Part shown: one piece after another, positions 1 to 8,580 of the stretch
How the letters are laid out: every line of letters begins with the position of its first letter
Position numbering within the stretch: position 1 is the stretch's first letter
Source: an uncultured Solirubrobacter sp.
Lineage (GTDB): Bacteria > Actinomycetota > Thermoleophilia > Solirubrobacterales > Solirubrobacteraceae
Assembly: GCA_937871635.1 (NCBI GenBank)
Contig: CALMNS010000803.1
Span: 1-40,236, forward strand
Length of the DNA: 40,236 bases
Direction: 5' to 3'
Notes under the pieces: model-generated
Database searches by the model: none
Seen by the model: the letters and a program-made list of their open reading frames with translations, nothing else
What the model was told of the DNA's origin: nothing
Program-made: the position numbers and the translations under genes

Positions 1-1116
1 TATGGGCCGACTCTTCAGGAACTCAGCTACATCCGTCCGGTTCGCCTTCTGAGCCCGAAATCAGTCGGTGCGAACGGGCGATACAAGGAGCCGATCGGCA
101 CAGGCGCGTGGAAGCTGCAATCCGCCGACCGGTCGGGCGCCCTGCTGGTGCGTAACGAACGCTACCGGGGTGAGCGGCCGCACCCTGACCGGCTCGAGCT
201 CAAGGTCACTCCTGACCCTCAGAGCCGTCTGTCGGCTCTGCGCGCGGGAGACATCGACACCATCGGCGGCGACTTCACGGCCCCCTTGACTCCGCGTGAT
301 GTGGCGACGCTCAAGCGTGCCGAGGACATCAACGTGCACGATGACGAGGGCACCGGCACCCTGCTGCTTGCCTTCAACGAGGACCGTCCTCCCTTCAACG
401 ACCCAGCAGTGCGTGAGGCGGTCAGCCTGGTGGTGGACCGGCCGGCGATCTCGAAGGCGCTGTTCCTCGGGCTGGCGAAGCCGGCCGGGAACCTCTTCCC
501 AGAGACCGTTCCCTTCAGCGGAACCCAGCAGCCCGCCGCCCCGCCCGATCCGGAGGCCGCCAAACGGGTCCTGGACGCTGCGGGCTGGACCGGCGGCGAT
601 GGCGTGCGTGCGAAGAACGGCAAGCAGCTCAGGCTCGTCCTGCTGACCTCGGAGGAGGCGATCCCCGGAGGGCGCGCGATCGGCGAGGTGATCCAGAGTC
701 AGCTCAAGGCGATCGGCGTCGAGGTCCAGGTCCGGCTCGTTGACCACGCCTCACGCCACAAGGAGATCCCGGAGCGGCACTACGACATGGCCTTCTTCCT
801 TACCCACGGCGCCCCTTACGATCCGTACAGCACCTTCGCCGACCTCTTCGACAGCCGGAAGAAGAGCGGCGTCGATGGGAAGATCTACACCGATCCTGTG
901 CTCGATAGCCAGATCGACGAGGCGTTCGCTGCGCAGTCCGATGAGGAGCGAACGCGGGTCTTCGGGGGTATGTACGAGTACCTCCGGACAAAGCACGCTC
1001 TGCTGCCGCTCGTCTTCACGCCGCGACTGTGGGCGTACACGGACCGCGTCCGGGACTTCACGTTGCCGCCGACCGAGTACGAGTTTCCCGTCTCGGGGAT
1101 CTCCGTGAGCGGCTGA
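1..1116 (+). CDS. ABC transporter solute-binding protein, NikA/Opp type (5' end outside window)
   Basis: The reading frame is open from base 1, so the gene begins before the window. An internal ATG at 148 is not the true start, because the upstream frame encodes family sequence: IRPVRLLSPKSV and then PIGTGAWKL, a hallmark of SBP_bac_5 proteins and closest in style to the nickel/opine branch. The remaining part reads as the second lobe of a periplasmic peptide/nickel-type binding protein and ends about 12 bp before the first permease. It should be an exported lipoprotein that delivers its ligand to the permeases encoded downstream. The ligand (peptide, metal chelate or opine) cannot be told from sequence alone. 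Family is secure, substrate is not. Confidence 0.9.
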   Translation, partial: YGPTLQELSYIRPVRLLSPKSVGANGRYKEPIGTGAWKLQSADRSGALLVRNERYRGERPHPDRLELKVTPDPQSRLSALRAGDIDTIGGDFTAPLTPRDVATLKRAEDINVHDDEGTGTLLLAFNEDRPPFNDPAVREAVSLVVDRPAISKALFLGLAKPAGNLFPETVPFSGTQQPAAPPDPEAAKRVLDAAGWTGGDGVRAKNGKQLRLVLLTSEEAIPGGRAIGEVIQSQLKAIGVEVQVRLVDHASRHKEIPERHYDMAFFLTHGAPYDPYSTFADLFDSRKKSGVDGKIYTDPVLDSQIDEAFAAQSDEERTRVFGGMYEYLRTKHALLPLVFTPRLWAYTDRVRDFTLPPTEYEFPVSGISVSG

Positions 1117-1128
1117 GGGGTCGACGGA

Positions 1129-2076
1129 ATGCGGCGTTTCATCATCCGACGGCTCGGCACCTCGCTCCTCGTCCTCGCCGTCTCATCGGTCGTGATCTTC
1201 CTGCTGGTGGCCTCGGCGCCGGGTGACCCGGCGCAGCTCGTGGCCGAGCGGCAGTCGTTCGGAGCGGACCGCGAAACGGTGGAACGGGTGCGAAAGGAGC
1301 TGGGGCTCGATCGCCCCCTGCCGGTCCAATACATCGACTGGATCGGCGATATCGCGGTCGGAGACCTGGGAACGTCGCTCAAGACACAGACGGACATCGG
1401 CTCGGACCTGGCGGAGCGGGTTCCGGTGACCGCTCGGCTGCTGATCGGTGCGGCGGTGTTCGCCTTGGTCGCCGGCTGCGGCCTCGCAGTCCTGGGGACC
1501 TTCTGGCCGGGAGGCTTCGTCGATCGCATGTCCAGGCCGCTCGCCCTGCTTTCGGTCTCGATTCCCAGCTTCTACCTCGCGGCGCTGCTGGTGCTGCTCT
1601 TCGCCGTGGGTCTGCGCTGGCTGCCGTCACAGGGGGACTCGGGCTTGCGGTCGTCGTTGCTCCCGTGGTTCACGTTGGGGCTTGCCCCGGCGGCGGTCAT
1701 GGCGCGGGTCGTGCGCGTCGCGCTTGCCGAATCCATGTCGCGACCGTACGTCACGACCGCCTTGAGCAAGGGACGCAAGCGGCGGGAGATCGTCATCCGC
1801 GACGCCGTGCCGAACATCGCCGTTCCCACGATGACGGCCTTCGCCGCCCAAGTGGGCCTCATGGTCACCGGCGCGATCGTCGTCGAGTCGATCTTCTCGT
1901 GGCAGGGAGCCAGCGCGTACTTCCTGGAAGCGGTGAGGTTCCGCGATTTCCCGGTCATGCAGGTCTGGCTGCTGCTGTTCGCGGCGGCGTTCATCGTGCT
2001 GAACACGTTCGTGGACATCGCGTCACGCGCGATCGATCCACGCCTGCGCCGCGCGATGGCGGAGGGGATGAGCTGA
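1129..2076 (+). CDS. ABC transporter permease, NikB/DppB type
   Basis: This 315-residue inner-membrane protein starts with the typical MRRFIIRRLGTSLLVL helix, followed by a large extracytoplasmic loop (about residues 30-100) and five further hydrophobic segments. The EAA loop that docks to the ATPases is at about residues 203-235 (VTTALSKGRKRREIV, then RDAVPNIAVP). Length and layout fit the BPD_transp_1 permeases of dipeptide, oligopeptide and nickel importers. The ATG at 1129 lies 12 bp after the binding-protein stop, and the stop codon overlaps the start of the next permease as TGATG, indicating translational coupling within one operon. Confidence 0.93.
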   Translation: MRRFIIRRLGTSLLVLAVSSVVIFLLVASAPGDPAQLVAERQSFGADRETVERVRKELGLDRPLPVQYIDWIGDIAVGDLGTSLKTQTDIGSDLAERVPVTARLLIGAAVFALVAGCGLAVLGTFWPGGFVDRMSRPLALLSVSIPSFYLAALLVLLFAVGLRWLPSQGDSGLRSSLLPWFTLGLAPAAVMARVVRVALAESMSRPYVTTALSKGRKRREIVIRDAVPNIAVPTMTAFAAQVGLMVTGAIVVESIFSWQGASAYFLEAVRFRDFPVMQVWLLLFAAAFIVLNTFVDIASRAIDPRLRRAMAEGMS

Positions 2077-3008
2077 TGGCGCGTGCGCGAAGTGTGCTGG
2101 TGGCGCTGCGGGCCGTCCCGAAGCTCTCTCTGGCGGTGATCGCAGCGTTCGTGCTCGTCGGCGCTCTCGCGCCGGTGATCGCGCCCGTCGATCCCAACGC
2201 GCAGGACCTCCTTCGCCCCCTCGAGGGCTCGAGCTCTGCGCATCTGCTGGGCACCGACGATCTCGGGCGCGACCAGCTCAGTCGCCTGATGCAGGGGGCA
2301 CGGACATCGCTGACCGCGGCGGCCCTGGTCCTCGGAGGCGCCCTCGTGATCGGGCTGCTCATCGGCGCGGTCGCCGCGATGCGCGGCGGCCTCGTCGACG
2401 AAGCGCTCATGCGACTCACCGACGTCGGCCTCTCGTTGCCGAGTCTCATCACCGCACTCGCGACGCTCGGCCTCCTCGGCCCCAGCTACTCCAACATGAT
2501 CCTTGCCCTGACCATCGTCTGGTGGCCTGCGTACGCACGCCTCACGAGAGCGTTGATCATCTCCATCAAGACCCGGCCCTACATCGAGGCCGTGCAGCTC
2601 ATGGGCGCGCGGCAGTCGTGGATCATGTTCCGCCATCTCCTGCCCGGCGCGATCGGCCCGGTTCTCGTCTACGCGACCGCGGATGCCGGCTTCATCGCGC
2701 TGTCGGTGGCCACGCTGAGCTTCCTCGGCCTCGGCGTCCAGCCGCCGAACGCGGAATGGGGACAGATGCTCGTGAGCGGGCTGCCGTTCCTCGAGACCAA
2801 CCCGGGTCTGGTCATCTATCCCGGCCTGGCGCTGACCCTCGTTGTCGTGGGGTTCAACCTCCTCGGCGAGGCCGTGGCGCTCGACAAGGTGCCGCGGCCG
2901 CTCTCCCGCCGGGCGGTACGGCGCCGGCGCGCTGACGCGCTCGATGCGTTGGCGGCGGCGGATGCGCCCCGTCTCGGTCGCACGACGGCGGGGGAGGTGA
3001 CGGCATGA
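2076..3008 (+). CDS. ABC transporter permease, NikC/DppC type
   Basis: This is the second permease of the importer, 310 residues. The frame is open further upstream but that part is a shadow of the preceding gene. The ATG at 2076 overlaps the previous stop by one base and gives the usual DppC N-terminus (short cytoplasmic tail, first helix at about residues 18-38, then APVDPNAQDLLRPLEG and HLLGTDDLGRDQLSRL, a family signature). The EAA loop is at about residues 165-195 (YIEAVQLMGARQSW, then RHLLPGAIGPV). It would form a heterodimeric channel with the upstream permease. Confidence 0.93.
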   Translation: MARARSVLVALRAVPKLSLAVIAAFVLVGALAPVIAPVDPNAQDLLRPLEGSSSAHLLGTDDLGRDQLSRLMQGARTSLTAAALVLGGALVIGLLIGAVAAMRGGLVDEALMRLTDVGLSLPSLITALATLGLLGPSYSNMILALTIVWWPAYARLTRALIISIKTRPYIEAVQLMGARQSWIMFRHLLPGAIGPVLVYATADAGFIALSVATLSFLGLGVQPPNAEWGQMLVSGLPFLETNPGLVIYPGLALTLVVVGFNLLGEAVALDKVPRPLSRRAVRRRRADALDALAAADAPRLGRTTAGEVTA

Positions 3009-4021
3009 GTGCTCCCGTGCTCGAGGCGGAGGATCTCGGTGTCCGCCTCTACCCCTCCGCCGGTGCGGTCCATGCCGTCAACGGCGTGTCGTGGTCACTG
3101 AGGCCCGGCCGGACGCTGGCGATCGTCGGCGAGAGCGGCTCCGGCAAGACGGTGATGTCGCTTGCGCCCCTCGGTCTCCTGCCGCCCGGCGTCTCGAGCG
3201 ACGTCACCGGCTCGCTGAAGTTCGAGGGCCGCGAGCTCGTCGGCACGCCGGACGAGGAGCGCGCGAGGGTTCGAGGCGCGGGAATCGGGTTCATCTTCCA
3301 GGACCCGCTGAGCTCCTTCAACCCGATGCGTCGCGTCGGGTCGCAGGTCGACGAGCCCGCGCTGATCCATGAAGGGCTCTCACGGCGGGCGGCGCGGGAG
3401 CGGGCGGTGGAGCTGCTCTCGATGGTCGGTCTCTCGGATGCCCGGCGGAGGATCGACATGTACCCGCACGAGCTCTCCGGCGGTATGCGCCAGCGCGCGA
3501 TGATCGCGATGGCGCTGGCAGCCAGTCCGAAGGTGATCATCGCCGACGAGCCCACCACGGCGCTCGACGCCACCGTGCAGGCGCAGATCCTCGAGCTGCT
3601 CATGGAGCTCCGGGAGCGGCTGGGCATGGCGCTCCTGCTCATCACCCACGACATCGGCGTGGTGGCGGGGATGGCCGATGACGTCGCGGTCATGTACGCG
3701 GGGAGGATCGTCGAGCACGGGCCCGCCCGGGCGGTGCTCAAGCACCCGGATCACCCGTACACCCGGGGCCTGCTGGCCTCCGTCCCACCGCCCGACGCCC
3801 TACCGGGGACGCGGTTCCGAGGGCTTCCGGGCACGCCACCCGACCTGATGGCCGTCACCGCCGGATGCCCCTTCCGCGAGCGCTGCGCCTACGCGATCGA
3901 GCCATGCGCGACCCGACGTCCGCCGCTTGAGCCCGTCACCGTCTCGCGTGACCAGCGATCGGCGTGTCACGTCCATCCGCTCGTGGTCGAGCACGATCAA
4001 CCAGCGGAGGTGGCGCCGTGA
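3005..4021 (+). CDS. ABC transporter ATP-binding protein, DppD/OppD/NikD type
   Basis: First ATPase of the importer, 338 residues. Walker A GESGSGKT lies at about residues 41-48, a Q-loop at IFQDPLSSFNPMRRVG, the signature LSGGMRQR at about 156 and Walker B VIIADEP at about 177, followed by the H-loop ITHDIG. The C-terminal part carries the oligopeptide-ATPase extension with HPYTRGLLASVP and a cysteine pair in CPFRERCAY. The ATG overlaps the preceding stop (4 bp) and the gene's own TGA overlaps the next start. All catalytic motifs are intact. Confidence 0.94.
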   Translation: MSAPVLEAEDLGVRLYPSAGAVHAVNGVSWSLRPGRTLAIVGESGSGKTVMSLAPLGLLPPGVSSDVTGSLKFEGRELVGTPDEERARVRGAGIGFIFQDPLSSFNPMRRVGSQVDEPALIHEGLSRRAARERAVELLSMVGLSDARRRIDMYPHELSGGMRQRAMIAMALAASPKVIIADEPTTALDATVQAQILELLMELRERLGMALLLITHDIGVVAGMADDVAVMYAGRIVEHGPARAVLKHPDHPYTRGLLASVPPPDALPGTRFRGLPGTPPDLMAVTAGCPFRERCAYAIEPCATRRPPLEPVTVSRDQRSACHVHPLVVEHDQPAEVAP

Positions 4022-5010
4022 GCGCCGGGCACCTTGTCATCGAGTCCCTGACGGTCAAGTTCCCGGTCCAGGGCAAGGGGACCCTGACGGCAGTCGACGA
4101 CGTCTCGCTCGCTCTGGCACCGGGCGAGATACTCGGGCTCGTCGGCGAGTCCGGCTGTGGCAAGTCGACGCTCGCACGTGCGGTCGTCGGCCTGGAGCGA
4201 CCCGCGCAAGGTCGCATCCTGCTCGACGGCGACGACCTCACGCAGCTCAAGGGGTCTCGCCGTCGCCAGCTGCGACGTCGCGTGCAGCTCGTCTTCCAGG
4301 ACCCCGAGTCGTCGCTCAGCCCCCGACTCACGATCGGCCAGACGCTGCAGGAGCCGCTGCAGATCATGGGGATGTCGGACCGGGTGGCGCGCGCCGCGCG
4401 CGCCGCCGAGTTGCTCGAGATGGTGGGGCTGCCGAGTCACTTCGCGTCACGTTCGCCGGGGGCGCTCTCAGGCGGTCAGCGACAGCGGGTCGGCATCGCA
4501 AGGGCACTGGCCTCAGAACCCGATGTGCTGGTGTGCGACGAGCCCGTTTCCGCGCTGGACGTGTCCGTTCGGGCGCAGATCATGAACGTGCTCCTCGATC
4601 TGCGAGCCGATCTGGGGGTCGGGTGCCTGTTCATCGCCCACGATCTAGGTCTCGTGCATCAGGCGTGCGACCGGATCGCGGTGATGTACCTCGGCAGCAT
4701 CGTGGAGATCGGCCCCAGCGACGCGCTTTACCGTGCTCCGGAGCACCCGTACTCGACGGCGCTGCTCTCTGCGGTCCCCGTGGCCGATCCCGACCTCGAG
4801 CGAAGCCGCAGTCGTGTCATCCTGACCGGGGAGGTGGCCAGCCCCATCGACCTGCCGAGCGGCTGTCGATTCAGGACGCGATGCCCGATCGGCCAACAGC
4901 GATGTGCGGATGACGCTCCGAGCCTGCGGCCGGCGGGGGCAGGGAGCGCAGCGTGCCACTTCCCCGGGCAGATGCGGGTCGAGCTGGCGCAGCAGACGGC
5001 GACAGGATGA
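4018..5010 (+). CDS. ABC transporter ATP-binding protein, DppF/OppF/NikE type
   Basis: Second ATPase of the importer, 330 residues from a GTG start that overlaps the preceding TGA as GTGA; an upstream ATG at 3964 would add a tail unlike the family. Walker A GESGCGKST is at about residues 42-50, the Q-loop at VFQDPESSLSPRLTIG, the signature LSGGQRQR at about 150, Walker B VLVCDEP at about 170 and the H-loop at IAHDLG. The C-terminus has the HPYSTALLSAVP and CRFRTRCPIGQQRC elements of oligopeptide ATPases. It closes the operon; a strong hairpin follows immediately. Confidence 0.94.
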   Translation: MSAGHLVIESLTVKFPVQGKGTLTAVDDVSLALAPGEILGLVGESGCGKSTLARAVVGLERPAQGRILLDGDDLTQLKGSRRRQLRRRVQLVFQDPESSLSPRLTIGQTLQEPLQIMGMSDRVARAARAAELLEMVGLPSHFASRSPGALSGGQRQRVGIARALASEPDVLVCDEPVSALDVSVRAQIMNVLLDLRADLGVGCLFIAHDLGLVHQACDRIAVMYLGSIVEIGPSDALYRAPEHPYSTALLSAVPVADPDLERSRSRVILTGEVASPIDLPSGCRFRTRCPIGQQRCADDAPSLRPAGAGSAACHFPGQMRVELAQQTATG

Positions 5011-5013
5011 CTC

Positions 5014-5052
5014 CTCCGCGGTCCATCCCTGACCTGACCCCCGACCGCGGAG
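5014..5052. terminator. Bidirectional hairpin between the ABC operon and hutH
   Basis: A perfect 10-bp inverted repeat (CTCCGCGGTC at 5014-5023, GACCGCGGAG at 5043-5052) with a 19-nt loop fills the 48-bp gap between the convergent stop codons of the last ATPase gene and hutH. There is no T-tract, as is common for terminators in high-GC actinobacteria. Its position suits termination of both transcripts. Confidence 0.7.
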
Positions 5053-5058
5053 TGAGAC

Positions 5059-6606
5059 TCAGCGTAGGGGACCGGTGACCGCTTCGGCGGCGGCCTGGAC
5101 GCGGCCACCGGCGACGAGATCGACGACGGCCTCGATGTCGGGGGCCATAAAGCGATCTGGCCCGGGGCCGGCGACTACCGTCCGGATCTCGCCGAGCACG
5201 GCGGACGTCGCCGCGGCAGGCTGCAGCGGCGCCCGCAACTCGAGCCCGCGCGCGGCGGTCAACACTTCGATCGCCAGGACCCGCGTGAGACCGTCGATCG
5301 ATCGCCGGAGCTTGCGGGCGGCCGACCACCCCATGGAGACGTGGTCCTCTTGCATCGCCGAACTCGGGATCGAATCAGCCGACGCCGGGACGGCAAGGCG
5401 CTTGAGCTCTGCGACGATCGCCGCCTGCGTGTACTGGACGATCATGTACCCCGAGTCGACCCCCGGGTCGTCGGCCAGGAAGGGGGGGAGGCCGTGACTG
5501 CGGGTGGCGTCGAGGAACCGGTCCGTCCTCCGTTCGGCGATGCTCGCCAGGTCGGCCACGACGATGGCCAGGAAGTCCAGCACGTAGGCGATGGGCGCGC
5601 CATGGAAATTGCCGTTGGAGGCGACGCGTCCGTCGGCGGTGACGACGGGGTTGTCGATGGCAGCTGCCAGCTCGCGCGCGGCGACGCGCCCGGCGTGCTC
5701 GACCGTGTCGCGTGCGCCGCCGGCAACGGCGGGTGCGCACCGCAGCGAGTAGGCGTCCTGAACTCGTCGGTCCTCTGGGCCACGGTGGTGCGCGACGATC
5801 GCGCTGCCGTGCAGCACGGCACGCAGGTTCGCCGCCGAGGCAGCCTGGCCGTCGTGCGGGCGCAGCGCCTGGAGGTCGGCGGCGAACACCGCGTCGGTGC
5901 CGAGCAGTCCCTCGACGCTCATCGCCGTGGCGATGTCGGCGGTCGCGAGCAGCATTCGGAGGTCCGCAACCGCCAGGATGAGCATGCCCAGCATCCCATC
6001 CGTCCCGTTGATCAGGGCGAGTCCCTCCTTCTCGACGAGTTCGACCGGTTCGGTGCCCGCCTGCTGGAGGGCCTCCGCCGCGGGCCGCAGGACGCCGGAG
6101 GCGTCTCTGACGGGTCCTTCGCCGCTGAGCGCGAGGGCGCAGTGTGCGAGCGGCGCGAGATCTCCGGAGCACCCGAGCGAGCCGTGCTCGTGGACCACGG
6201 GGGTTATCCCCGCCGAAAGCATCGCGGCGTAGGTAGTGGCGGTCGTGCGGCGCACGCCGGTGCGCCCGGTGGCGAGCGTCGAGAGGCGCAGAACCATGAG
6301 GGCGCGGACCACCTCACGCTCGACCTCCGGACCCGAGCCGGCCGCGTGGCTGCGGATCAGGCTGCGCTGCAGCTGGACGCGCCGACCGGGGGCGATGTGC
6401 TGTGTGGCCAGTGCTCCGAAACCGGTCGAGACGCCGTAGTGCGCGCGGTCGTCGCTGGTGAGCGCCTCGATGGTGGCGCGGCCCTCGTCAAGCGCGGTCA
6501 GCGCGGCGTCGGAGAGTACGACGGGATGGTCGTGACGGGCGACGGCGACCACGGCATCCGGGCTCAGGGCACTGACGTCGACGAGAATGGGCGCCCTGGG
6601 GGACAT
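5059..6606 (-). CDS. hutH: Histidine ammonia-lyase (HutH)
   Basis: It deaminates L-histidine to urocanate, the first step of histidine use, in the cytoplasm. The protein is 515 residues, a normal histidase length. The MIO prosthetic group should form from Cys146-Ser147-Gly148 in GSLGCSGDLAPLAH; most families have Ala-Ser-Gly, but Cys at the first position is allowed in the family signature and is, as I recall, typical of actinobacterial enzymes. The catalytic-loop tyrosine is Tyr57 in HYGVSTGFG, and further family blocks are QDAYSLRCAP and ASNGNFHGAP. It is transcribed alone, divergently from the IclR regulator gene 70 bp away, while the rest of the pathway sits beyond that regulator on the same strand. 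Confidence 0.96.
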   Translation of the reverse strand: MSPRAPILVDVSALSPDAVVAVARHDHPVVLSDAALTALDEGRATIEALTSDDRAHYGVSTGFGALATQHIAPGRRVQLQRSLIRSHAAGSGPEVEREVVRALMVLRLSTLATGRTGVRRTTATTYAAMLSAGITPVVHEHGSLGCSGDLAPLAHCALALSGEGPVRDASGVLRPAAEALQQAGTEPVELVEKEGLALINGTDGMLGMLILAVADLRMLLATADIATAMSVEGLLGTDAVFAADLQALRPHDGQAASAANLRAVLHGSAIVAHHRGPEDRRVQDAYSLRCAPAVAGGARDTVEHAGRVAARELAAAIDNPVVTADGRVASNGNFHGAPIAYVLDFLAIVVADLASIAERRTDRFLDATRSHGLPPFLADDPGVDSGYMIVQYTQAAIVAELKRLAVPASADSIPSSAMQEDHVSMGWSAARKLRRSIDGLTRVLAIEVLTAARGLELRAPLQPAAATSAVLGEIRTVVAGPGPDRFMAPDIEAVVDLVAGGRVQAAAEAVTGPLR

Positions 6607-6660
6607 GGCCGGATCTAAGCCGACCGTGACTGCGCTGTCATCCGTCCAGAACCGCTAGTG

Positions 6661-6674
6661 CTTCAGATCTGAGA
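6661..6674. promoter_or_regulatory. Candidate IclR (HutR) operator, copy 1
   Basis: In the 70-bp gap between the divergent hutH and iclR starts, ending 2 bp before the iclR ATG, lies CTTCAGATCTGAGA, whose core TCAGATCTGA is a perfect 10-bp palindrome. A matching dyad, TCTCAGCCCTGAGA, stands before hutU at 11642-11655. The shared element TCAGnnCTGAGA at both hut promoters suggests the operator of the adjacent regulator. Binding is inferred. Confidence 0.5.
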
Positions 6675-6676
6675 CT

Positions 6677-7438
6677 ATGCCGAACGTCCCGGCGGCGGCG
6701 CATGCGCTCGATGTCCTCGCCTTGCTGGGTCGGCGCGTCACGCCGATGCCAGCCTCAGCCATCGCCCGCGAGCTCGACCTTCCGCGCTCGAGCGTCTACC
6801 ACCTCCTCGCCGTCCTGCGGGAGCGCAACTTCGTCGTCCACCTGGTCGACCAACACCGCTACGGTCTGGGGACGGCTGCGTTCGAGCTCGGCTCGTCCTA
6901 TTCACGTCAGGAGCCGCTGCGGTGGATCGCACGGACCGTGCTGGCCCGACTTGTGAGTGAGACCACGCACAACGGCCACTTCGCGGTGCTCGACGGGCGC
7001 GACACCCTGTACCTGGTCGAGGAGCGCTCGCCGGGACGGCCGAGCCTGGTCACAGAAGTAGGCGTGCGGCTGCCTGCGACGCTGACAGCCAGCGGTCTCG
7101 CGATGCTTGCCGCGCTGCCCGCTCAGCAGATCCGCGCCCTTTGGCCGTCACGGCGCGATCTCGTGCGCCGTCACGAGGCCGGTCCGGCGTCGCTCACCGA
7201 GCTGCGCGCCCTGCTGGCCGACGTACGTGTGGCGGGCCACGCGCGGGAGGACGGGTCGGTGACCCCCGGCTTCGCGTCGGTCGCCGCAGTGGTTCCGGAC
7301 CACAACGGCCATCCACAGGGCGCGGTTGCGCTCACGTTTCCGACGGCAGAAGTCGATGCCGCGGCCTGCCAGGCCCTCACGGCCGCTGTGGTCGACGCCG
7401 CGCGTGCGGTCGGGCGACAGCTGCGCGGACGGTCTTAG
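6677..7438 (+). CDS. IclR-family transcriptional regulator, probable hut regulator
   Basis: This 253-residue protein has a winged helix-turn-helix at about residues 20-55 (ASAIARELDLPRSSVYHLL) and a C-terminal IclR effector domain (about 75-250) with the usual VGVRLPATLTASGLAMLA block. It is divergent from hutH, and its stop overlaps the convergent hutF stop, so it is embedded between the hut transcription units. The location, and the palindrome immediately before its start that recurs at hutU, suggest it controls histidine use, perhaps in response to urocanate or histidine. The ligand is inferred. The ATG at 6677 is the only sensible start. Confidence 0.9.
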   Translation: MPNVPAAAHALDVLALLGRRVTPMPASAIARELDLPRSSVYHLLAVLRERNFVVHLVDQHRYGLGTAAFELGSSYSRQEPLRWIARTVLARLVSETTHNGHFAVLDGRDTLYLVEERSPGRPSLVTEVGVRLPATLTASGLAMLAALPAQQIRALWPSRRDLVRRHEAGPASLTELRALLADVRVAGHAREDGSVTPGFASVAAVVPDHNGHPQGAVALTFPTAEVDAAACQALTAAVVDAARAVGRQLRGRS

Positions 7439-8580
7439 GGACGCGGCGCGGGCGTGGCCACCACCGAGCGCGACGCACAGGTCGCGAGCGCACGAGCGAG
7501 ATCCTCGGACGCCACGCCCGCCAGTTGAGGATCGTCGCGGTCGACGCAGATCACCGGTCCTCCCGGGTCCAGGCCCAGGCTCTGTCGGCCGTTGGCGGCA
7601 AGCTCGGCCCATAGATCGCCGTCGGGCGCGCCGGCGAGCAGGCCGGCACGGAGCTCGCGCTCGCGGCGCGCGCCGGTCTCCAGCTCGCGGATCTCCTCGA
7701 ACGGGTCGATGCGCACCTGGGAGTCCGAGCCGATGGCCAAGCGCACGCCGGCGTGGCGGTAGACCATGGCGGGGAAGTGCCCGTCGCCGAGATTGCCTTC
7801 CGTCGTCGGACAGGAGACGACGATCGTGCCCGTGTCGGCCAGGTCGCGGACCTCGCTCGCGTCGACGTGCACGCCGTGGATGACCGTCGTGCGCGGGCCG
7901 AGGAACCCGGTGCGCCGGAGAAGTGCGATCGGTGAGCAGCCGTGTTCGGCCGCGCACTCGACCAACTCGCGACGCTGCTCGTGGGCGTGGACGTGGCGGG
8001 GGAGGCCGTGCGCGTCGGCGTACTCCGCGATCGCCGTCAGCCAGGCGGCCGGCACCGCGCGCACGCTGTGCGCGGCCACCGCGACATCGACACCGTTGCG
8101 GTGGGCGGCCCAGGCGCGGAGCGCGTCGACGCGCTCGAGGAAGTGGTCGACCTCCGGGTCGCAGAAGCGTCGCTGACCGGCGGCCGGCGGTCGGTCGCCA
8201 CCGTCCCACCCGTTGCGATGGTAGGCGGCTGGGATCAGGACGATCGCCAGGCCGGCGTCACCCGCGCCCTCGGCAACCGCATGGGCCATCGCGTTCGGCT
8301 CATCGAAGGAGGAGCCGTCGGACCGGTGGTGGACGTAGTGGAACTCGCCGACGACGCCGTACCCCGCCGCACGCATCTCACGGTAGACGCGGCCGGCGAC
8401 GTCGCGCATGGCGTCCGGGTCCAGCGCGTCGGCCGCGGAGAACATCGCCGTCCGCCAGCTCCAGAAGTCGTCTCGGGCGTGGGCCTGCGGGGCGGGACGT
8501 TCGGCGATGCCGCGCAGATCGCGCTGGAAGGCGTGAGAGTGGGCGTTGACCATCGCGGGAATGGCGTGCAGCTCGGTCAT
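7435..8580 (-). CDS. hutF: Formimidoylglutamate deiminase (HutF), short form
   Basis: An amidohydrolase-fold enzyme expected to deiminate N-formimino-L-glutamate to N-formyl-L-glutamate and ammonia. Metal and substrate motifs are present: His14 and His16 in NAHSHAFQRDLRG, then HVHAHEQRRE, VIHGVHVDASE, SCPTTEGNLGDG and IGSDSQVRIDPFEE. The start at 8580 is preceded 7 nt upstream by GGAGG and overlaps the stop of a small ORF as ATGA. From this start the protein is 381 residues against roughly 450 in proteobacterial HutF. The N-terminal beta strands that normally precede the HxH motif are absent, and the C-terminus stops near RSVVATPAPRP, without the usual final strand. The identity is good; the reduced termini are odd. 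Confidence 0.9.
   Translation of the reverse strand: MTELHAIPAMVNAHSHAFQRDLRGIAERPAPQAHARDDFWSWRTAMFSAADALDPDAMRDVAGRVYREMRAAGYGVVGEFHYVHHRSDGSSFDEPNAMAHAVAEGAGDAGLAIVLIPAAYHRNGWDGGDRPPAAGQRRFCDPEVDHFLERVDALRAWAAHRNGVDVAVAAHSVRAVPAAWLTAIAEYADAHGLPRHVHAHEQRRELVECAAEHGCSPIALLRRTGFLGPRTTVIHGVHVDASEVRDLADTGTIVVSCPTTEGNLGDGHFPAMVYRHAGVRLAIGSDSQVRIDPFEEIRELETGARRERELRAGLLAGAPDGDLWAELAANGRQSLGLDPGGPVICVDRDDPQLAGVASEDLARALATCASRSVVATPAPRP

Noticed and set aside
5059..6606. Cys-Ser-Gly in place of Ala-Ser-Gly in HutH as a novelty
   Set aside because: Cys at this position is allowed by the histidase/PAL family signature and is, as I recall, usual in actinobacterial HutH; it is not a defect.
5341..6618. 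425-codon plus-strand frame antisense to hutH
   Set aside because: It mirrors hutH codon periodicity in a GC-rich genome; the product is low complexity and no family is visible, whereas the minus strand encodes a complete histidase.
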